A DNA stretch of 64,000 bases, taken from assembly GCA_022702545.1 (NCBI GenBank), contig JAHRBC010000004.1, positions 6,496,891 through 6,560,890 on the forward strand. The letters run 5' to 3'. This DNA is from Phycomyces nitens (lineage: Eukaryota; Mucoromycota; Mucoromycetes; Mucorales; Phycomycetaceae). Below are positions 10,634-20,637 of the stretch, piece after piece. Within the stretch, counting starts at the first letter, position 1, and every line of letters begins with the position of its first letter. Under the pieces are notes generated by a model that saw only the letters and a program-made list of their open reading frames with translations, was not told the DNA's origin and did not search any database. The translations under genes were made by a program, and so were the position numbers.

Positions 10634-12829
10634 TTGTATTTTTCAGCAATTAAGAGACAGTCTCAGAGAAAATAAGAGAAAATTATTGGATAAAATAAGA
10701 GAAAATTTTAGATCAATTAAGAGAAAACTGACCAATAAAATAAGAGAAAAACTCAGGAAAAATTAAGAGAAAAAAAAGGGGCAATTAGTAGAAAGCTGCT
10801 TTAATCTCATTATAAGTTTTTCTCCAGGGCTAAGCACTTTTCAAAGAATCCGAGGGAATGGTGGATCCAGCCTTGGCAGTCTTTCTTGGTTACCTTGGAG
10901 CAGGCATCCATGATTCTGGGTGTGAGTGTCTCACAAGTTTCGAAAGGCTTTCTTTTGACACCATACTTCACCTTCGACCAGAATAGCTCAATTGGGTTTA
11001 GGAATGGTGAGTATGGTGGAAGATATGCACACCTATAGCCTCTGCTTTCTATCAAATTTCTTACTGTAGCTGGCTTATGTATGGGAGCATTGTCCATTAC
11101 CAAGTAAAAGCCCCTCATGTTGTTTCGGTCAAGAACATCCATCACATTACTCAAGTAATTTAGATAATGCTCGGCCCTTGTTCCAACTTTGGCTGTTGTT
11201 GTAACAACTTTACCATCTACTCTTCTCTTCTTAGCTCCCGAAACCATTATTGGCTTTCTCAAAGAAATGTCAATAACGCCGGCACTTGAGATGGCACCAA
11301 GGATGGTTATTGTAGTGCCTTTTGAAGCAGGGACAGTTGTCTTAGCAGGTGCTCCCTTCTTAGACCAGCCACGAGTGCGTGTCATGTGAAGATTGAATCC
11401 TGCTTCATCCAAAAATATGCAATTGTTCTCAAAGTCCATTTCTTTATCAGCTAGCCATTGAAGGACGGTCTCCTTTCTCTTCTTCAAAGTTTCTTCTGAA
11501 TTTCTAGCAACTGAAATCTTCTCCAACTTCTTCATAGATAGTGCACAGCTGGTCCTAAGATGTCTGTATACTGCGGATGGGCTTACAGAGAGACTTGGAA
11601 ACTCTATGATCAACAACTCGTGTATTCCAGCTACAGTTGTAGTTGAACGCTCATCAACAAGGTCGATAATAAACTTCGAGTGCTTCTCAGTAAGCTCAGA
11701 GACAGTTCCCATTCTGCGTCCTCTTTTCTTCTGTTGAGGTACCTCCCCAGTTTTCTGCCACTGCGATTTGAAACGGTAGGCTGATTTTTCATTTATTCCT
11801 GTCTTTAAAGCTGCATCCTTTATAGGTACCTGTTCAACTAACAGAGCAATAAGCTTGTTGATATCCTGCTGAGTGTATACACGTCTAGCATTGCTAGCGT
11901 TGTCTTTTTTCAGTCAGGTCTCTGAGAGGCTTCTCTTCTTTCAAATTGCTCTCACTACTCTGCACATCAGCTTCATTTTCCTCCTCGTCCGAGCTATTAC
12001 TGGGCTCATCACCCTCGTGCCCTTCCTTCAGCTCCATCGTCACATCTTCATCTAACTCCATGGCTGATGCAGTGATGTTATACTCCCACTTCTTTCTCAT
12101 CATCGACATTACACTGACAATAATCTCGGGTACAGCTTCAATATCTTCGTCGCGTAGAGAGATCTCGTTCATATCATAGTCAATATCCATTTTTTGTTAA
12201 TAATAGTGAGAAAAGTGCTTTCTACTAATTGCCCTTTTTTTTTCTTTGTACAGTGCTTCCACTCTCAATTTACCGAATTTTTGAAAACACTGCCCACTTT
12301 TTGAAAAAAATTGCCCACCTGTGCGAGACTAAATTTGTTAAATCCAGCAAGATTTATAAAAATAAAAAAAATAAAAAAAAACAAAATCAAATGTTCAGAC
12401 TGGCTGACTAGCTAAATTTCGAATTACTTTATTTCAAGACACAATTACAGAGAGTTTATATAGTTTTTCGATATCTGAATTACTGAGCATTTAATTAAAG
12501 GAGCACATTGTATTGGATACAGTAATGTCCAATAGATTTACTCATCGTAACATCTATCCTAAATATTTGATCTTTAACCGATTCTTTAAATAACATATAT
12601 GTCAAATGGGGTATTCTTGAATATATGGATAACTGTGTATAGGCTGAATCTATATGATTGGTTTATTAGCGTGTCACAGCGGATATACTTTAACCGAGAT
12701 TATATAACTCATTGTCTAGATCTAATGCCTGTATACAACAAAATTGCCTATAAAAAAGAGACTTATTTGGCCGGATGTTTGAAGTTTGTTTTACCAAGTT
12801 TGCGAAAATAAATTAACCTCATCATACAA
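10634..12829 (-). repeat. Left 2,196-bp inverted-repeat arm of the Tc1 composite
   Basis: Contains outer terminal sequence rich in AATAAGAGAAAA repeats (10650-10770), then CAATTAGTAGAAAGC (about 10785), the transposase gene, and an inner copy of GCTTTCTACTAATTGCC (12220-12236) that may be the inner terminus of the original single element. About 600 bp of further repeated DNA with no gene follows. Identity with the right arm stops after CATCATACA near 12829. Confidence 0.85.
10810..12190 (-). pseudogene. Tc1/mariner (IS630-Tc1) transposase, left arm, interrupted frame
   Basis: Same gene as in the right arm. An acidic 98-residue N-terminal segment (12190-11894) ends at a stop. A +1 shifted frame then encodes a helix-turn-helix region (QQDINKLIALL...KSAYRFKSQWQKTGEVP) and the DDE domain (10810-11712 counting from an internal Met). 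Catalytic triad: FLDEAGF, VMDNAPIHK and NPIELFW, with 34 residues between the second Asp and the Glu, the DD34E spacing of the Tc1 family. It differs from the right arm by Ile/Val in NNCIFLDE and Gln/Arg just before the stop. The frame change falls at an A6 run and is present in both arms: a shared mutation, an unrecognised intron or a programmed +1 shift. Confidence 0.75.
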
Positions 12830-12929
12830 ATACTTTGACCAACTTCTGGCGAAATAAATTGCAAAGGTTCTTTATTTATATGAAACTCGATCTTCAAAAG
12901 CCCCGAACATCAACACCCATCATTTCACT

Positions 12930-13120
12930 AACAAATTGGACGAATCTCCACAAAAGGTGAAGAACAGATCGACGAAGCAGTTTCCAAAAAGAAGCAAAAT
13001 AGCATGGATCCTGCAATTATTGAACGGGGAAACCCATCTTATTCCCCTGAGCTCAACCCTATCGAGCAGTTTTGGAAAGTTTTGAAGGATGGTGTCAGAA
13101 GAAGTAAGCAAGTCGACTGA
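12930..13120 (+). pseudogene. C-terminal fragment of a second DDE (Tc1/IS630-like) transposase
   Basis: An open stretch ending at TGA 13118-13120 encodes NPSYSPELNPIEQFWKVLKD, the C-terminal signature of DDE_3-type transposases, with a lysine-rich lead-in. It is different in sequence from the transposases of the flanking arms (which have YSPFLNPIELFWSKVK). No catalytic Asp region is present. It is probably debris carried in the composite's centre. Confidence 0.6.
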
Positions 13121-13138
13121 TGTGGAAGCCTCACTTTG

Positions 13139-13478
13139 AAGGTGAATGGAGGTTGAATGGAGGTTGAATGGGTTGAATGGGTGGGTTGAATGAGAGGTTG
13201 AATGGGTTGAATGGGTTGAATGGGTTGAATGGGTTGAATGGGTTGAATGGGTTGAATGGGTTGAATGGAGGTTGAATTGGTTGAATGGGTTGAATGAGAG
13301 GTTGAATGGGTGGGTTGAATGAGTGAGTTGACTGGGTTGAATGAGAGGTTGAATGGGTTGAATGGGTTGAATGGGTGGGTTGAATGGGTGGGTTGAATGG
13401 AGGTTGAATGAGAGGTTGACTGGGTTGAATGAGTGAGTTGAATGAGTGAGTTGACTGGGTTGAATGGGTTGAATGGCT
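13139..13478. repeat. Minisatellite based on the 9-mer TTGAATGGG
   Basis: Tandem TTGAATGGG units with variants (TTGAATGAG, TTGACTGGG, inserted AGG or TGGG) over about 340 bp. The strict run GGGTTGAATGGGTTGAATGG is at 13196-13263. Open frames in it (HSTHSTH, IQPIQP, NPFNPF) arise only because the unit length is a multiple of three. Confidence 0.9.
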
Positions 13479-13797
13479 GAACGGAGCTTGCGCCACTTCG
13501 GAGTCCGAAGCGAAAGCAACACGACACACAATGCAATATCAGCCAATCATAAATCGTAAAAAAAATGGAAAGTGAAATCAAAAATCAAAACGCGAAACCC
13601 CCTATTTTATTGTCTTGCTTTCTATTTTAAATAATTCATGGAAAAATCTTAAGCATGGAGTGTGGAACTTGTAAACAATATTTAAAGAACACGAATTCGG
13701 CATTGAAGGACCACAGCTATAATTATCATGTTGATGAAGTGTTTGTTGGCGAAAGTAAATGGTTCTTTTTTTTTTTAGTTTGTGCAAGTTTTATTGA

Positions 13798-15352
13798 ATG
13801 ACATTTGCATCCGTAGGTCTTTTGGTTGTGAGGAGAATCCATGGGACATTCACTTGTTATATTTGTGACAGAGCCCTGAAAACAACAACTGGATTCAAGT
13901 CTCATTTGGCCAGCCACAGTTTGAAGATGACCATCAATTTCACAAGTCTCCCAGAACCAAAAAACTCATTGCGATATTCGGAATATGTCTCAGATAGCAT
14001 GCCGCCAAGCGAAAGTATCCATCATATTCCACCTGAAGATTTAATCATCGGCAACTCTTCCAAACCTCATAAGAAACGCAAGTTACTTTCACATTCACAG
14101 ACTGTTCTTGCTTCAAGTGGTTCTATCACAGCTGGAACTCAAGAAAAACTGATAAACTCATGCTTGCAAAACTTGGTCGATGGGTGCCCATTATATTTGA
14201 ATGTGAAAGCGAACAGCATGGTCTTTTAACTTCTGCCCACTCAGCAACCATGTTGTTGCAAGAATCACCTCAGACTGGTGCGTGGAAGAAACCAGCTGCC
14301 GACTTTGATCCAAGTACTGGCGTTCCCTGTATTACAGATGATTGTTCCAGTGATTCCATAGTCGAGCATATCAAATCAACAAGGTATGATCTTTGGTTCC
14401 GCTTAAAGATGTATTGTTTAATGTTTTTTTCTTTCAGTCAAGCAGCAAAGAAGCTTTCCACAACTCGTCATGAAGAATTTACTCTTGAACATTCAAATAT
14501 TCTCAGTCGAGATTGGCTCGAGTATCCCCAATTACGATACTGTGGATCTCAAATGCTAGTAGGAGCCATTTTAGTTGATGGGCAAAATTCGATTTTATTG
14601 AACACTGTTGAACCCTATTCTCGCGACCCTTTGCTTGACGCTCACTACGAACGACTGTCTCCTGATCAGTCGTCATTTCCAGAGACACCTGGTATTTATG
14701 GATTCCTCTCTATTTGTTTGATTGACACACAGGACGGAAAAAGTTGATCATAGGAACTCGAACATGCAATTTCCTTGTAACATCAAGCATGCGCCTGGAC
14801 GTTCATTCTGTCAACCTTGGACCATCAACAACTCACTTCACTCCAACGAACAAGACAAGGCTGTTTTTGGATAAGACCTCACTTGATACTGTCAAACCAA
14901 TGCTCAAAAACGAGACCGTCAACGAGTGTCAACAGATGCCCATTTTGTACCAATTGAGACAATTACGAAGCAAATTTGATCGCCTTTCTACTTACACAAA
15001 ATGTCGAGCATCATCATCATTCACAAGCCATCCATTCTTACAACCAACAACTATCTGGACTTTGTCTTCTCAAAATGGTTCAACCTTGATTAATTTGTCA
15101 CAAGAAAAAATTGGGGCCTTGATTTTCAGAACAATTGCTATTCAAGTTTGCAAAGCTGGTGCTCATGCCTCCCTTGATCGGGTTGCAGTTGATGAAATTG
15201 TAGCACTTGCAAATGACACATCTATTTCAGCAATCTTGACCAGTATACAAGGATTGTTTGACGATCAAGAAAAAATTGATATTATTGGAAATGCTGCCCT
15301 CAACAGCCAGTTAACTGACCTCGCCAACAAGATTTGCAAAAAAAGAAGATGA
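13798..15352 (+). CDS. Multi-exon C2H2 zinc-finger protein of unknown function, cargo of the Tc1 composite
   Basis: The N-terminus encodes one classical C2H2 finger, CYICDRALKTTTGFKSHLAS followed by H (spacing C-x2-C-x12-H-x3-H). Two introns can be placed with frame kept: 14384-14437 (GTATGA...TTTCAG) and 14692-14732 (GTATTT...CACAG). Between about 14160 and 14230 the frame changes, by an unplaced intron or an indel. Downstream exons (14438-14691, 14733-15352) encode a protein with no domain I recognise and a basic end (NKICKKRR). A T-rich AG at about 13778 suggests a possible upstream exon. It lies between the two transposase arms and would move with them. It could be a captured cellular gene or an old transposon accessory gene; the sequence alone does not decide. 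Confidence 0.5.
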
Positions 15353-15707
15353 CAAAAAAATCCAGAATATTATTAAGAAATTGTACGATTGAATTCTGAA
15401 GGTTGACTACCCAGGGGTGTGATAATACTGTCATATTTAGAAAATTAGACTTTCAACAGTTGCCGAAAACAGTGAAATCTATAATATATGTATATTTGTA
15501 TGATGACACGAACACAATAAATATCATTCTTTAAATAAAAGCTTTTATATCAATTTGGAAGACATGATGACTATATGTTTAAAAGCCAAGTGTATAGTAT
15601 TCTAATGGTATCAAATTAATGCCTGCATATGCACCTCGTGAAAGAAAATCATTCTTGGGAATTACAATTATGAAGAGATAGAAATATCAAAAAGTCGGTC
15701 AAATTAT

Positions 15708-17903
15708 TGTATGATGAGGTTAATTTATTTTCGCAAACTTGGTAAAACAAACTTCAAACATCCGGCCAAATAAGTCTCTTTTTTATAGGCAATTTTGTTG
15801 TATACAGGCATTAGATCTAGACAATGAGTTATATAATCTCGGTTAAAGTATATCCGCTGTGACACGCTAATAAACCAATCATATAGATTCAGCCTATACA
15901 CAGTTATCCATATATTCAAGAATACCCCATTTGACATATATGTTATTTAAAGAATCGGTTAAAGATCAAATATTTAGGATAGATGTTACGATGAGTAAAT
16001 CTATTGGACATTACTGTATCCAATACAATGTGCTCCTTTAATTAAATGCTCAGTAATTCAGATATCGAAAAACTATATAAACTCTCTGTAATTGTGTCTT
16101 GAAATAAAGTAATTCGAAATTTAGCTAGTCAGCCAGTCTGAACATTTGATTTTGTTTTTTTTTATTTTTTTTATTTTTATAAATCTTGCTGGATTTAACA
16201 AATTTAGTCTCGCACAGGTGGGCAATTTTTTTCAAAAAAGTGGGCAGTGTTTTCAAAAATTCGGTAAATTGAGAGTGGAAGCACTGTACAAAGAAAAAAA
16301 AAGGGCAATTAGTAGAAAGCACTTTTCTCACTATTATTAACAAAAAATGGATATTGACTATGATATGAACGAGATCTCTCTACGCGACGAAGATATTGAA
16401 GCTGTACCCGAGATTATTGTCAGTGTAATGTCGATGATGAGAAAGAAGTGGGAGTATAACATCACTGCATCAGCCATGGAGTTAGATGAAGATGTGACGA
16501 TGGAGCTGAAGGAAGGGCACGAGGGTGATGAGCCCAGTAATAGCTCGGACGAGGAGGAAAATGAAGCTGATGTGCAGAGTAGTGAGAGCAATTTGAAAGA
16601 AGAGAAGCCTCTCAGAGACCTGACTGAAAAAAGACGACGCTAGCAATGCTAGACGTGTATACACTCAGCAGGATATCAACAAGCTTATTGCTCTGTTAGT
16701 TGAACAGGTACCTATAAAGGATGCAGCTTTAAAGACAGGAATAAATGAAAAATCAGCCTACCGTTTCAAATCGCAGTGGCAGAAAACTGGGGAGGTACCT
16801 CAACAGAAGAAAAGAGGACGCAGAATGGGAACTGTCTCTGAGCTTACTGAGAAGCACTCGAAGTTTATTATCGACCTTGTTGATGAGCGTTCAACTACAA
16901 CTGTAGCTGGAATACACGAGTTGTTGATCATAGAGTTTCCAAGTCTCTCTGTAAGCCCATCCGCAGTATACAGACATCTTAGGACCAGCTGTGCACTATC
17001 TATGAAGAAGTTGGAGAAGATTTCAGTTGCTAGAAATTCAGAAGAAACTTTGAAGAAGAGAAAGGAGACCGTCCTTCAATGGCTAGCTGATAAAGAAATG
17101 GACTTTGAGAACAATTGCGTATTTTTGGATGAAGCAGGATTCAATCTTCACATGACACGCACTCGTGGCTGGTCTAAGAAGGGAGCACCTGCTAAGACAA
17201 CTGTCCCTGCTTCAAAAGGCACTACAATAACCATCCTTGGTGCCATCTCAAGTGCCGGCGTTATTGACATTTCTTTGAGAAAGCCAATAATGGTTTCGGG
17301 AGCTAAGAAGAGAAGAGTAGATGGTAAAGTTGTTACAACAACAGCCAAAGTTGGAACAAGGGCCGAGCATTATCTAAATTACTTGAGTAATGTGATGGAT
17401 GTTCTTGACCGAAACAACATGAGGGGCTTTTACTTGGTAATGGACAATGCTCCCATACATAAGCCAGCTACAGTAAGAAATTTGATAGAAAGCAGAGGCT
17501 ATAGGTGTGCATATCTTCCACCATACTCACCATTCCTAAACCCAATTGAGCTATTCTGGTCGAAGGTGAAGTATGGTGTCAAAAGAAAGCCTTTCGAAAC
17601 TTGTGAGACACTCACACCCAGAATCATGGATGCCTGCTCCAAGGTAACCAAGAAAGACTGCCAAGGCTGGATCCACCATTCCCTCGGATTCTTTGAAAAG
17701 TGCTTAGCCCTGGAGAAAAACTTATAATGAGATTAAAGCAGCTTTCTACTAATTGCCCCTTTTTTTTCTCTTAATTTTTCCTGAGTTTTTCTCTTATTTT
17801 ATTGGTCAGTTTTCTCTTAATTGATCTAAAATTTTCTCTTATTTTATCCAATAATTTTCTCTTATTTTCTCTGAGACTGTCTCTTAATTGCTGAAAAATA
17901 CAA
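15708..17903 (+). repeat. Right 2,196-bp inverted-repeat arm of the Tc1 composite
   Basis: Mirror image of 10634-12829, same length, same gene content. The A/G difference in the codon before FLDEAGF and the A/G difference just after the A6 run show that the arms are separate sequences and not one read folded back. Confidence 0.85.
16347..17727 (+). pseudogene. Tc1/mariner (IS630-Tc1) transposase, right arm, interrupted frame
   Basis: The acidic segment starts at 16347 (MDIDYDMNEIS) and stops at TAG 16641-16643. The frame in which the remainder is open, from about 16625, gives SNARRVYTQQDINKLIALLV, then a helix-turn-helix and a basic KKRGRR stretch before the Met at 16825. The DDE domain follows to 17727 with FLDEAGF, VMDNAPIHK and NPIELFW (DD34E). 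Apart from the frame change the protein is whole, about 460 residues if joined, longer than a typical 340-residue Tc1 transposase because of the acidic head. Catalytic activity is possible from an internal start, though that would lack the DNA-binding part. Confidence 0.75.
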
Positions 17904-18067
17904 TATGAGAAATAAGGTGACTTGCAAATGGAGAAAGGTGACGTTGCCAAGTTGATCAGGATGCTACGTCACGCTTTCTAGCAGGGAAGACCTTGGAAAA
18001 GTCACGTGAAATGGAGAGAAGTGGGCGAAGCTGGAAATCCTACAACACCCGTGTCATCAATATACCA

Positions 18068-18138
18068 TCCTCAATGGTCTAGTGGCTAGGATCCGACGCT
18101 CTCACCGTCGTGGCCGGGGTTCAATTCCCCGTTGGGGA
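18068..18138 (+). tRNA. tRNA-Glu (anticodon CTC)
   Basis: The acceptor stem TCCTCAA pairs with TTGGGGA, D arm GGTCTAGTGGCTAGGA, anticodon arm CGACG-CTCTCAC-CGTCG with CTC in the loop, and T arm CCGGGGTTCAATTCCCCG. TTTT follows at about 18142, a Pol III stop. Two LTRs inserted 8 and 11 bp upstream of it and a third lies 63 bp downstream. Confidence 0.93.
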
Positions 18139-18224
18139 ACATTTTGCCCTATCCCGCTCAATTTTTGTGTCATTTCTTTTGTTATGACTTTAGGAGGCTA
18201 ATGTCAGAGTTGACATAGTGAATA

Positions 18225-18571
18225 TGTCAAGTCTCGACTGGGTGTATCTTGCTAATGCTTGACTTAGATAAGTTTTGCAATAGATCACCACCAACTAGGA
18301 CGTTTAGGATAAATAGGAATATAGAGAATTGAATGCTTTTTATTGTTACAAATCGTTGTAGTATTTATACAGATTTTATGAGTGAAACTATCTAAACTAA
18401 TTACTCTTTACTCAAGACACATTGGTTATCTCTTTATGAGAGGCGATGAGAATATGTCTTGGTTTTACAAAAAGGGGAACCAATCGGTATAACATTGAGG
18501 ACATATGTTAAAAGCATTACCGATTGGGTACCTGATTATCTGGGTTATTATTCGCTATGTCAACTCTGACA
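18225..18571 (-). repeat. gypsy-2 LTR (3' in element orientation)
   Basis: On the plus strand it begins TGTCAAGTCTCGACTGGG and ends ATGTCAACTCTGACA. It is followed by the purine tract of the element body. Confidence 0.93.
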
Positions 18572-20637
18572 TTACCCCCCTCCTGGCTTTGTGATCGTCC
18601 TCGAGCACTATCATCGGAAGATGGGGATACAGGATCGACAGCATCGTTGGGGACATCAGAATTGGTGAGGCGCATAGCAGCACGCCAAGCGGCACGAGAA
18701 GCAGTGGGGTCATACCAGGGTGTGTCAGAGACATCACCGCGAACGGGATAGAGGCGGTCAACATGAACCCAGGACGCGAGAGGCTCACCACTAAGAGTTT
18801 CCAACTTGTAGGTACCATACTCCGTGTTCTTGTTGACTATGATGAATGGACCCTTGAACTTGGGTTCCAAACCAAAACGACCTTCGTGAGTGAGCTTAAC
18901 ATGGTCACCTAGCTCAAAAGAAATGGCTTTCATGGCTGCGTCCCATCGCACCTTGTCCTTGTCACTGGCGAGAGACAACCGGAGTTCTGCAGCAAGGCGA
19001 GCATCATCAAGTTTTTCCAGTTCTTGAGCTCGAGCCTCGGCAAAATCACGCGGGTCTTCGGAAACGGCTTTGTCGATATAAGGTTCCATGGTGTCACCAG
19101 GCAGGACAGGATTACGGCCATAAGTCAGGAAAAAGGGGCTAAACCCAGTGGTGGCATGAGTGCGGATGCGGCAGGCCCAAATAGCAGCGGGTATGAACAT
19201 GTCCCAGCGATGGATGGCACCATTAGTGTACTTGCGGATCATTTGCTTAATGGTACCATTTAGACGCTCGCATTTTCCATTGGTTCTTGGATGAAAAGCA
19301 GAGGTCAGGCGGTGGGTCACTTTTAGGCGGGCGAGGTAAGAGGCAACAAGCTTACTGGTGAAATTTGCACCACGGTCGGTCAAAATTTCGGCAGGACAAC
19401 CAAAACGCATCACAATCTCTTCATGGATGAAGTCGGCCACAGCTTCAGCGGATGCCACCGGTACAGCGCGTGCAATTGGCCAATTCGTTGTGTAGTCTAC
19501 TGCGACTAGCAACCAACGATTGCCTTTTTGCGTGGTGGGGAGTCGGCCAACAAAATCGAGGTGCCAACGCTGGAATGCACCAGGGACCTTCAGGGGATGC
19601 ATCTCATCATAGTGATTACCATCTTTTCTTGCGTTCAGCTGGCATTCTGGACAAGTGCTCAGCCATTCCTTGATATCTGTACGCATGGTTGGCCACCAGT
19701 GACGGGACTTGAAGAGATCGACCATTGTTGTGAATCCTGAGTGGCCAAATCCATTGTGGTAATTCTGGATTGTATCGGCTCGGCGGGCAAAAGGGAGGAA
19801 AGGCACATCTTTCGACTCCGTCTCATTGATCTTCACCTTACGGAACACCTTGCCACTGCGGACAACAAATTGGGCGCGGTTCTTCTCAACGATACCACGA
19901 GCTTCTTGAGGGACTAGCTCGGGTCTAAAGGCATAAAATGACGGCCAATCTGAGGCATGGGTAAGCGGCGTGGCGTATAAGTACTCGGGTTCCAGGGACT
20001 CAGGATCACAGTTACTTTCTGGACCACCACAGCGGGACAAAGCATCGGGCACGTCGTTTTCTTTACCGGGCTTGTATTGTATATCTGGGGCGTACAGCTC
20101 AAGCTCGGCAATCCAACGAACGAGGCGTGGTGTCGGTGTGATCTGTGCACGGAAATACTTCAATGGCAAGTGATCCGAGAATACAGTATACGGGCGGCCA
20201 TCAATCAGACATCTCCAGGTCCGAAGTGCATGTATAATGCCAAGAAGTTCGCGCTCCTGAGCCGGATAGGATCGCTCTGCTCTGGAGAACTTCTTGGATT
20301 CGAATGCCAACGGGTGCCATGAACCATCATCACCTTCTTGCAGTAAAACGGCGCCTACACCAAAGTCGGATGCATCTGTTTCGATCTTGTACGGCCTGTG
20401 CACGTCGGGCGCCTGCAGGACTGGTGGGGAAATCAGCTTCTCCTTAATCAGCTCAAAGCTGTCCTGGCATTCTTTCGTCCAGACAATTGATCTTCGCTTG
20501 GCGCCAGTGCCCTTGGTAAGGTCGGTCAGCGGTGACGCCATGCTCGCATAACCTGGGATGAATCGGCGGTAGTGTTGGGCCAAACCACAGAACTGGCGGA
20601 CTTCTTGCACATTGGTGGGCACAGGCCAGTCTTTCAC
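18517..20637 (-). pseudogene. gypsy-2 pol: end of RT, RNase H and integrase
   Basis: An open frame of 706 residues in the pol order: the RT connection (VRQFCGLAQHYRRFIPGY), RNase H (YKIETDASDFGVGAVL, SDHLPLKYF), integrase zinc-binding segment (HNGFGHSG...CPECQLNA), and integrase core (WHLDFVGRLP, TDRGANFTSKL, FHPRTNGKCERLNGTIK). The C-terminal domain is KGPFIIVNKNTEYGTYKLET without a chromodomain. It joins the upstream RT frame only after a one-base shift at about 20640, in the run GCCCCCAC, so the polyprotein is interrupted as read here. Confidence 0.85.

Larger units (their letters stand above)
10634..17903. mobile_element. Palindromic (foldback) Tc1/mariner composite with cargo, 7,270 bp, TSD TA
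   Basis: Outer ends are TTGTATTTTTCAGCAATTAA at 10634 and its reverse complement ending 17903, flanked by TA (10632-10633 and 17904-17905). The two arms, 10634-12829 and 15708-17903, are both 2,196 bp and nearly identical in inverted orientation; I noticed only a handful of differences. Each arm holds a complete Tc1-type transposase gene reading outward. The centre (12830-15707) holds a transposase fragment, a TTGAATGGG minisatellite and a multi-exon gene. The interrupted LTR reads continuously when the element and one TA are removed, which fixes the borders. Confidence 0.88.
9594..18056 (-). repeat. Solo LTR (about 1.19 kb) upstream of tRNA-Glu, split by a 7.27-kb Tc1 composite; TSD TCAA
   Basis: Read on the minus strand it begins TGACACGGGTGTTGTAG (18056) and ends ...AACACGCGTCA (9594). 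It is flanked by TCAA at 9590-9593 and 18057-18060, a 4-bp duplication. A second copy is at 28955-29966. It consists of 17906-18056 plus 9594-10633, interrupted by the TA-flanked element. The pyrimidine/purine-biased stretch 10080-10640 gives long spurious open frames but is LTR. No internal retroelement genes remain, so it is a solo LTR. The duplication lies 8-11 bp upstream of the tRNA-Glu 5' end. Confidence 0.85.

Noticed and set aside
10082..10649. Frames of 118-187 residues, Ser/Phe/Ile/Leu-rich
   Set aside because: They lie in the pyrimidine-rich body of a solo LTR; the other LTR copy (29045-29464) has similar but non-homologous frames.
13039..13581. Three long overlapping minus-strand frames over the TTGAATGGG minisatellite
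   Set aside because: The unit length is a multiple of three, so all frames stay open and encode only HST, IQP or NPF repeats; no flanking coding signal.
10634..17903. The palindrome as a fold-back read artefact
   Set aside because: The arms differ at several bases, they are separated by unique DNA, and the whole is bounded by a TA duplication inside a continuous LTR. Still worth confirming with spanning reads.
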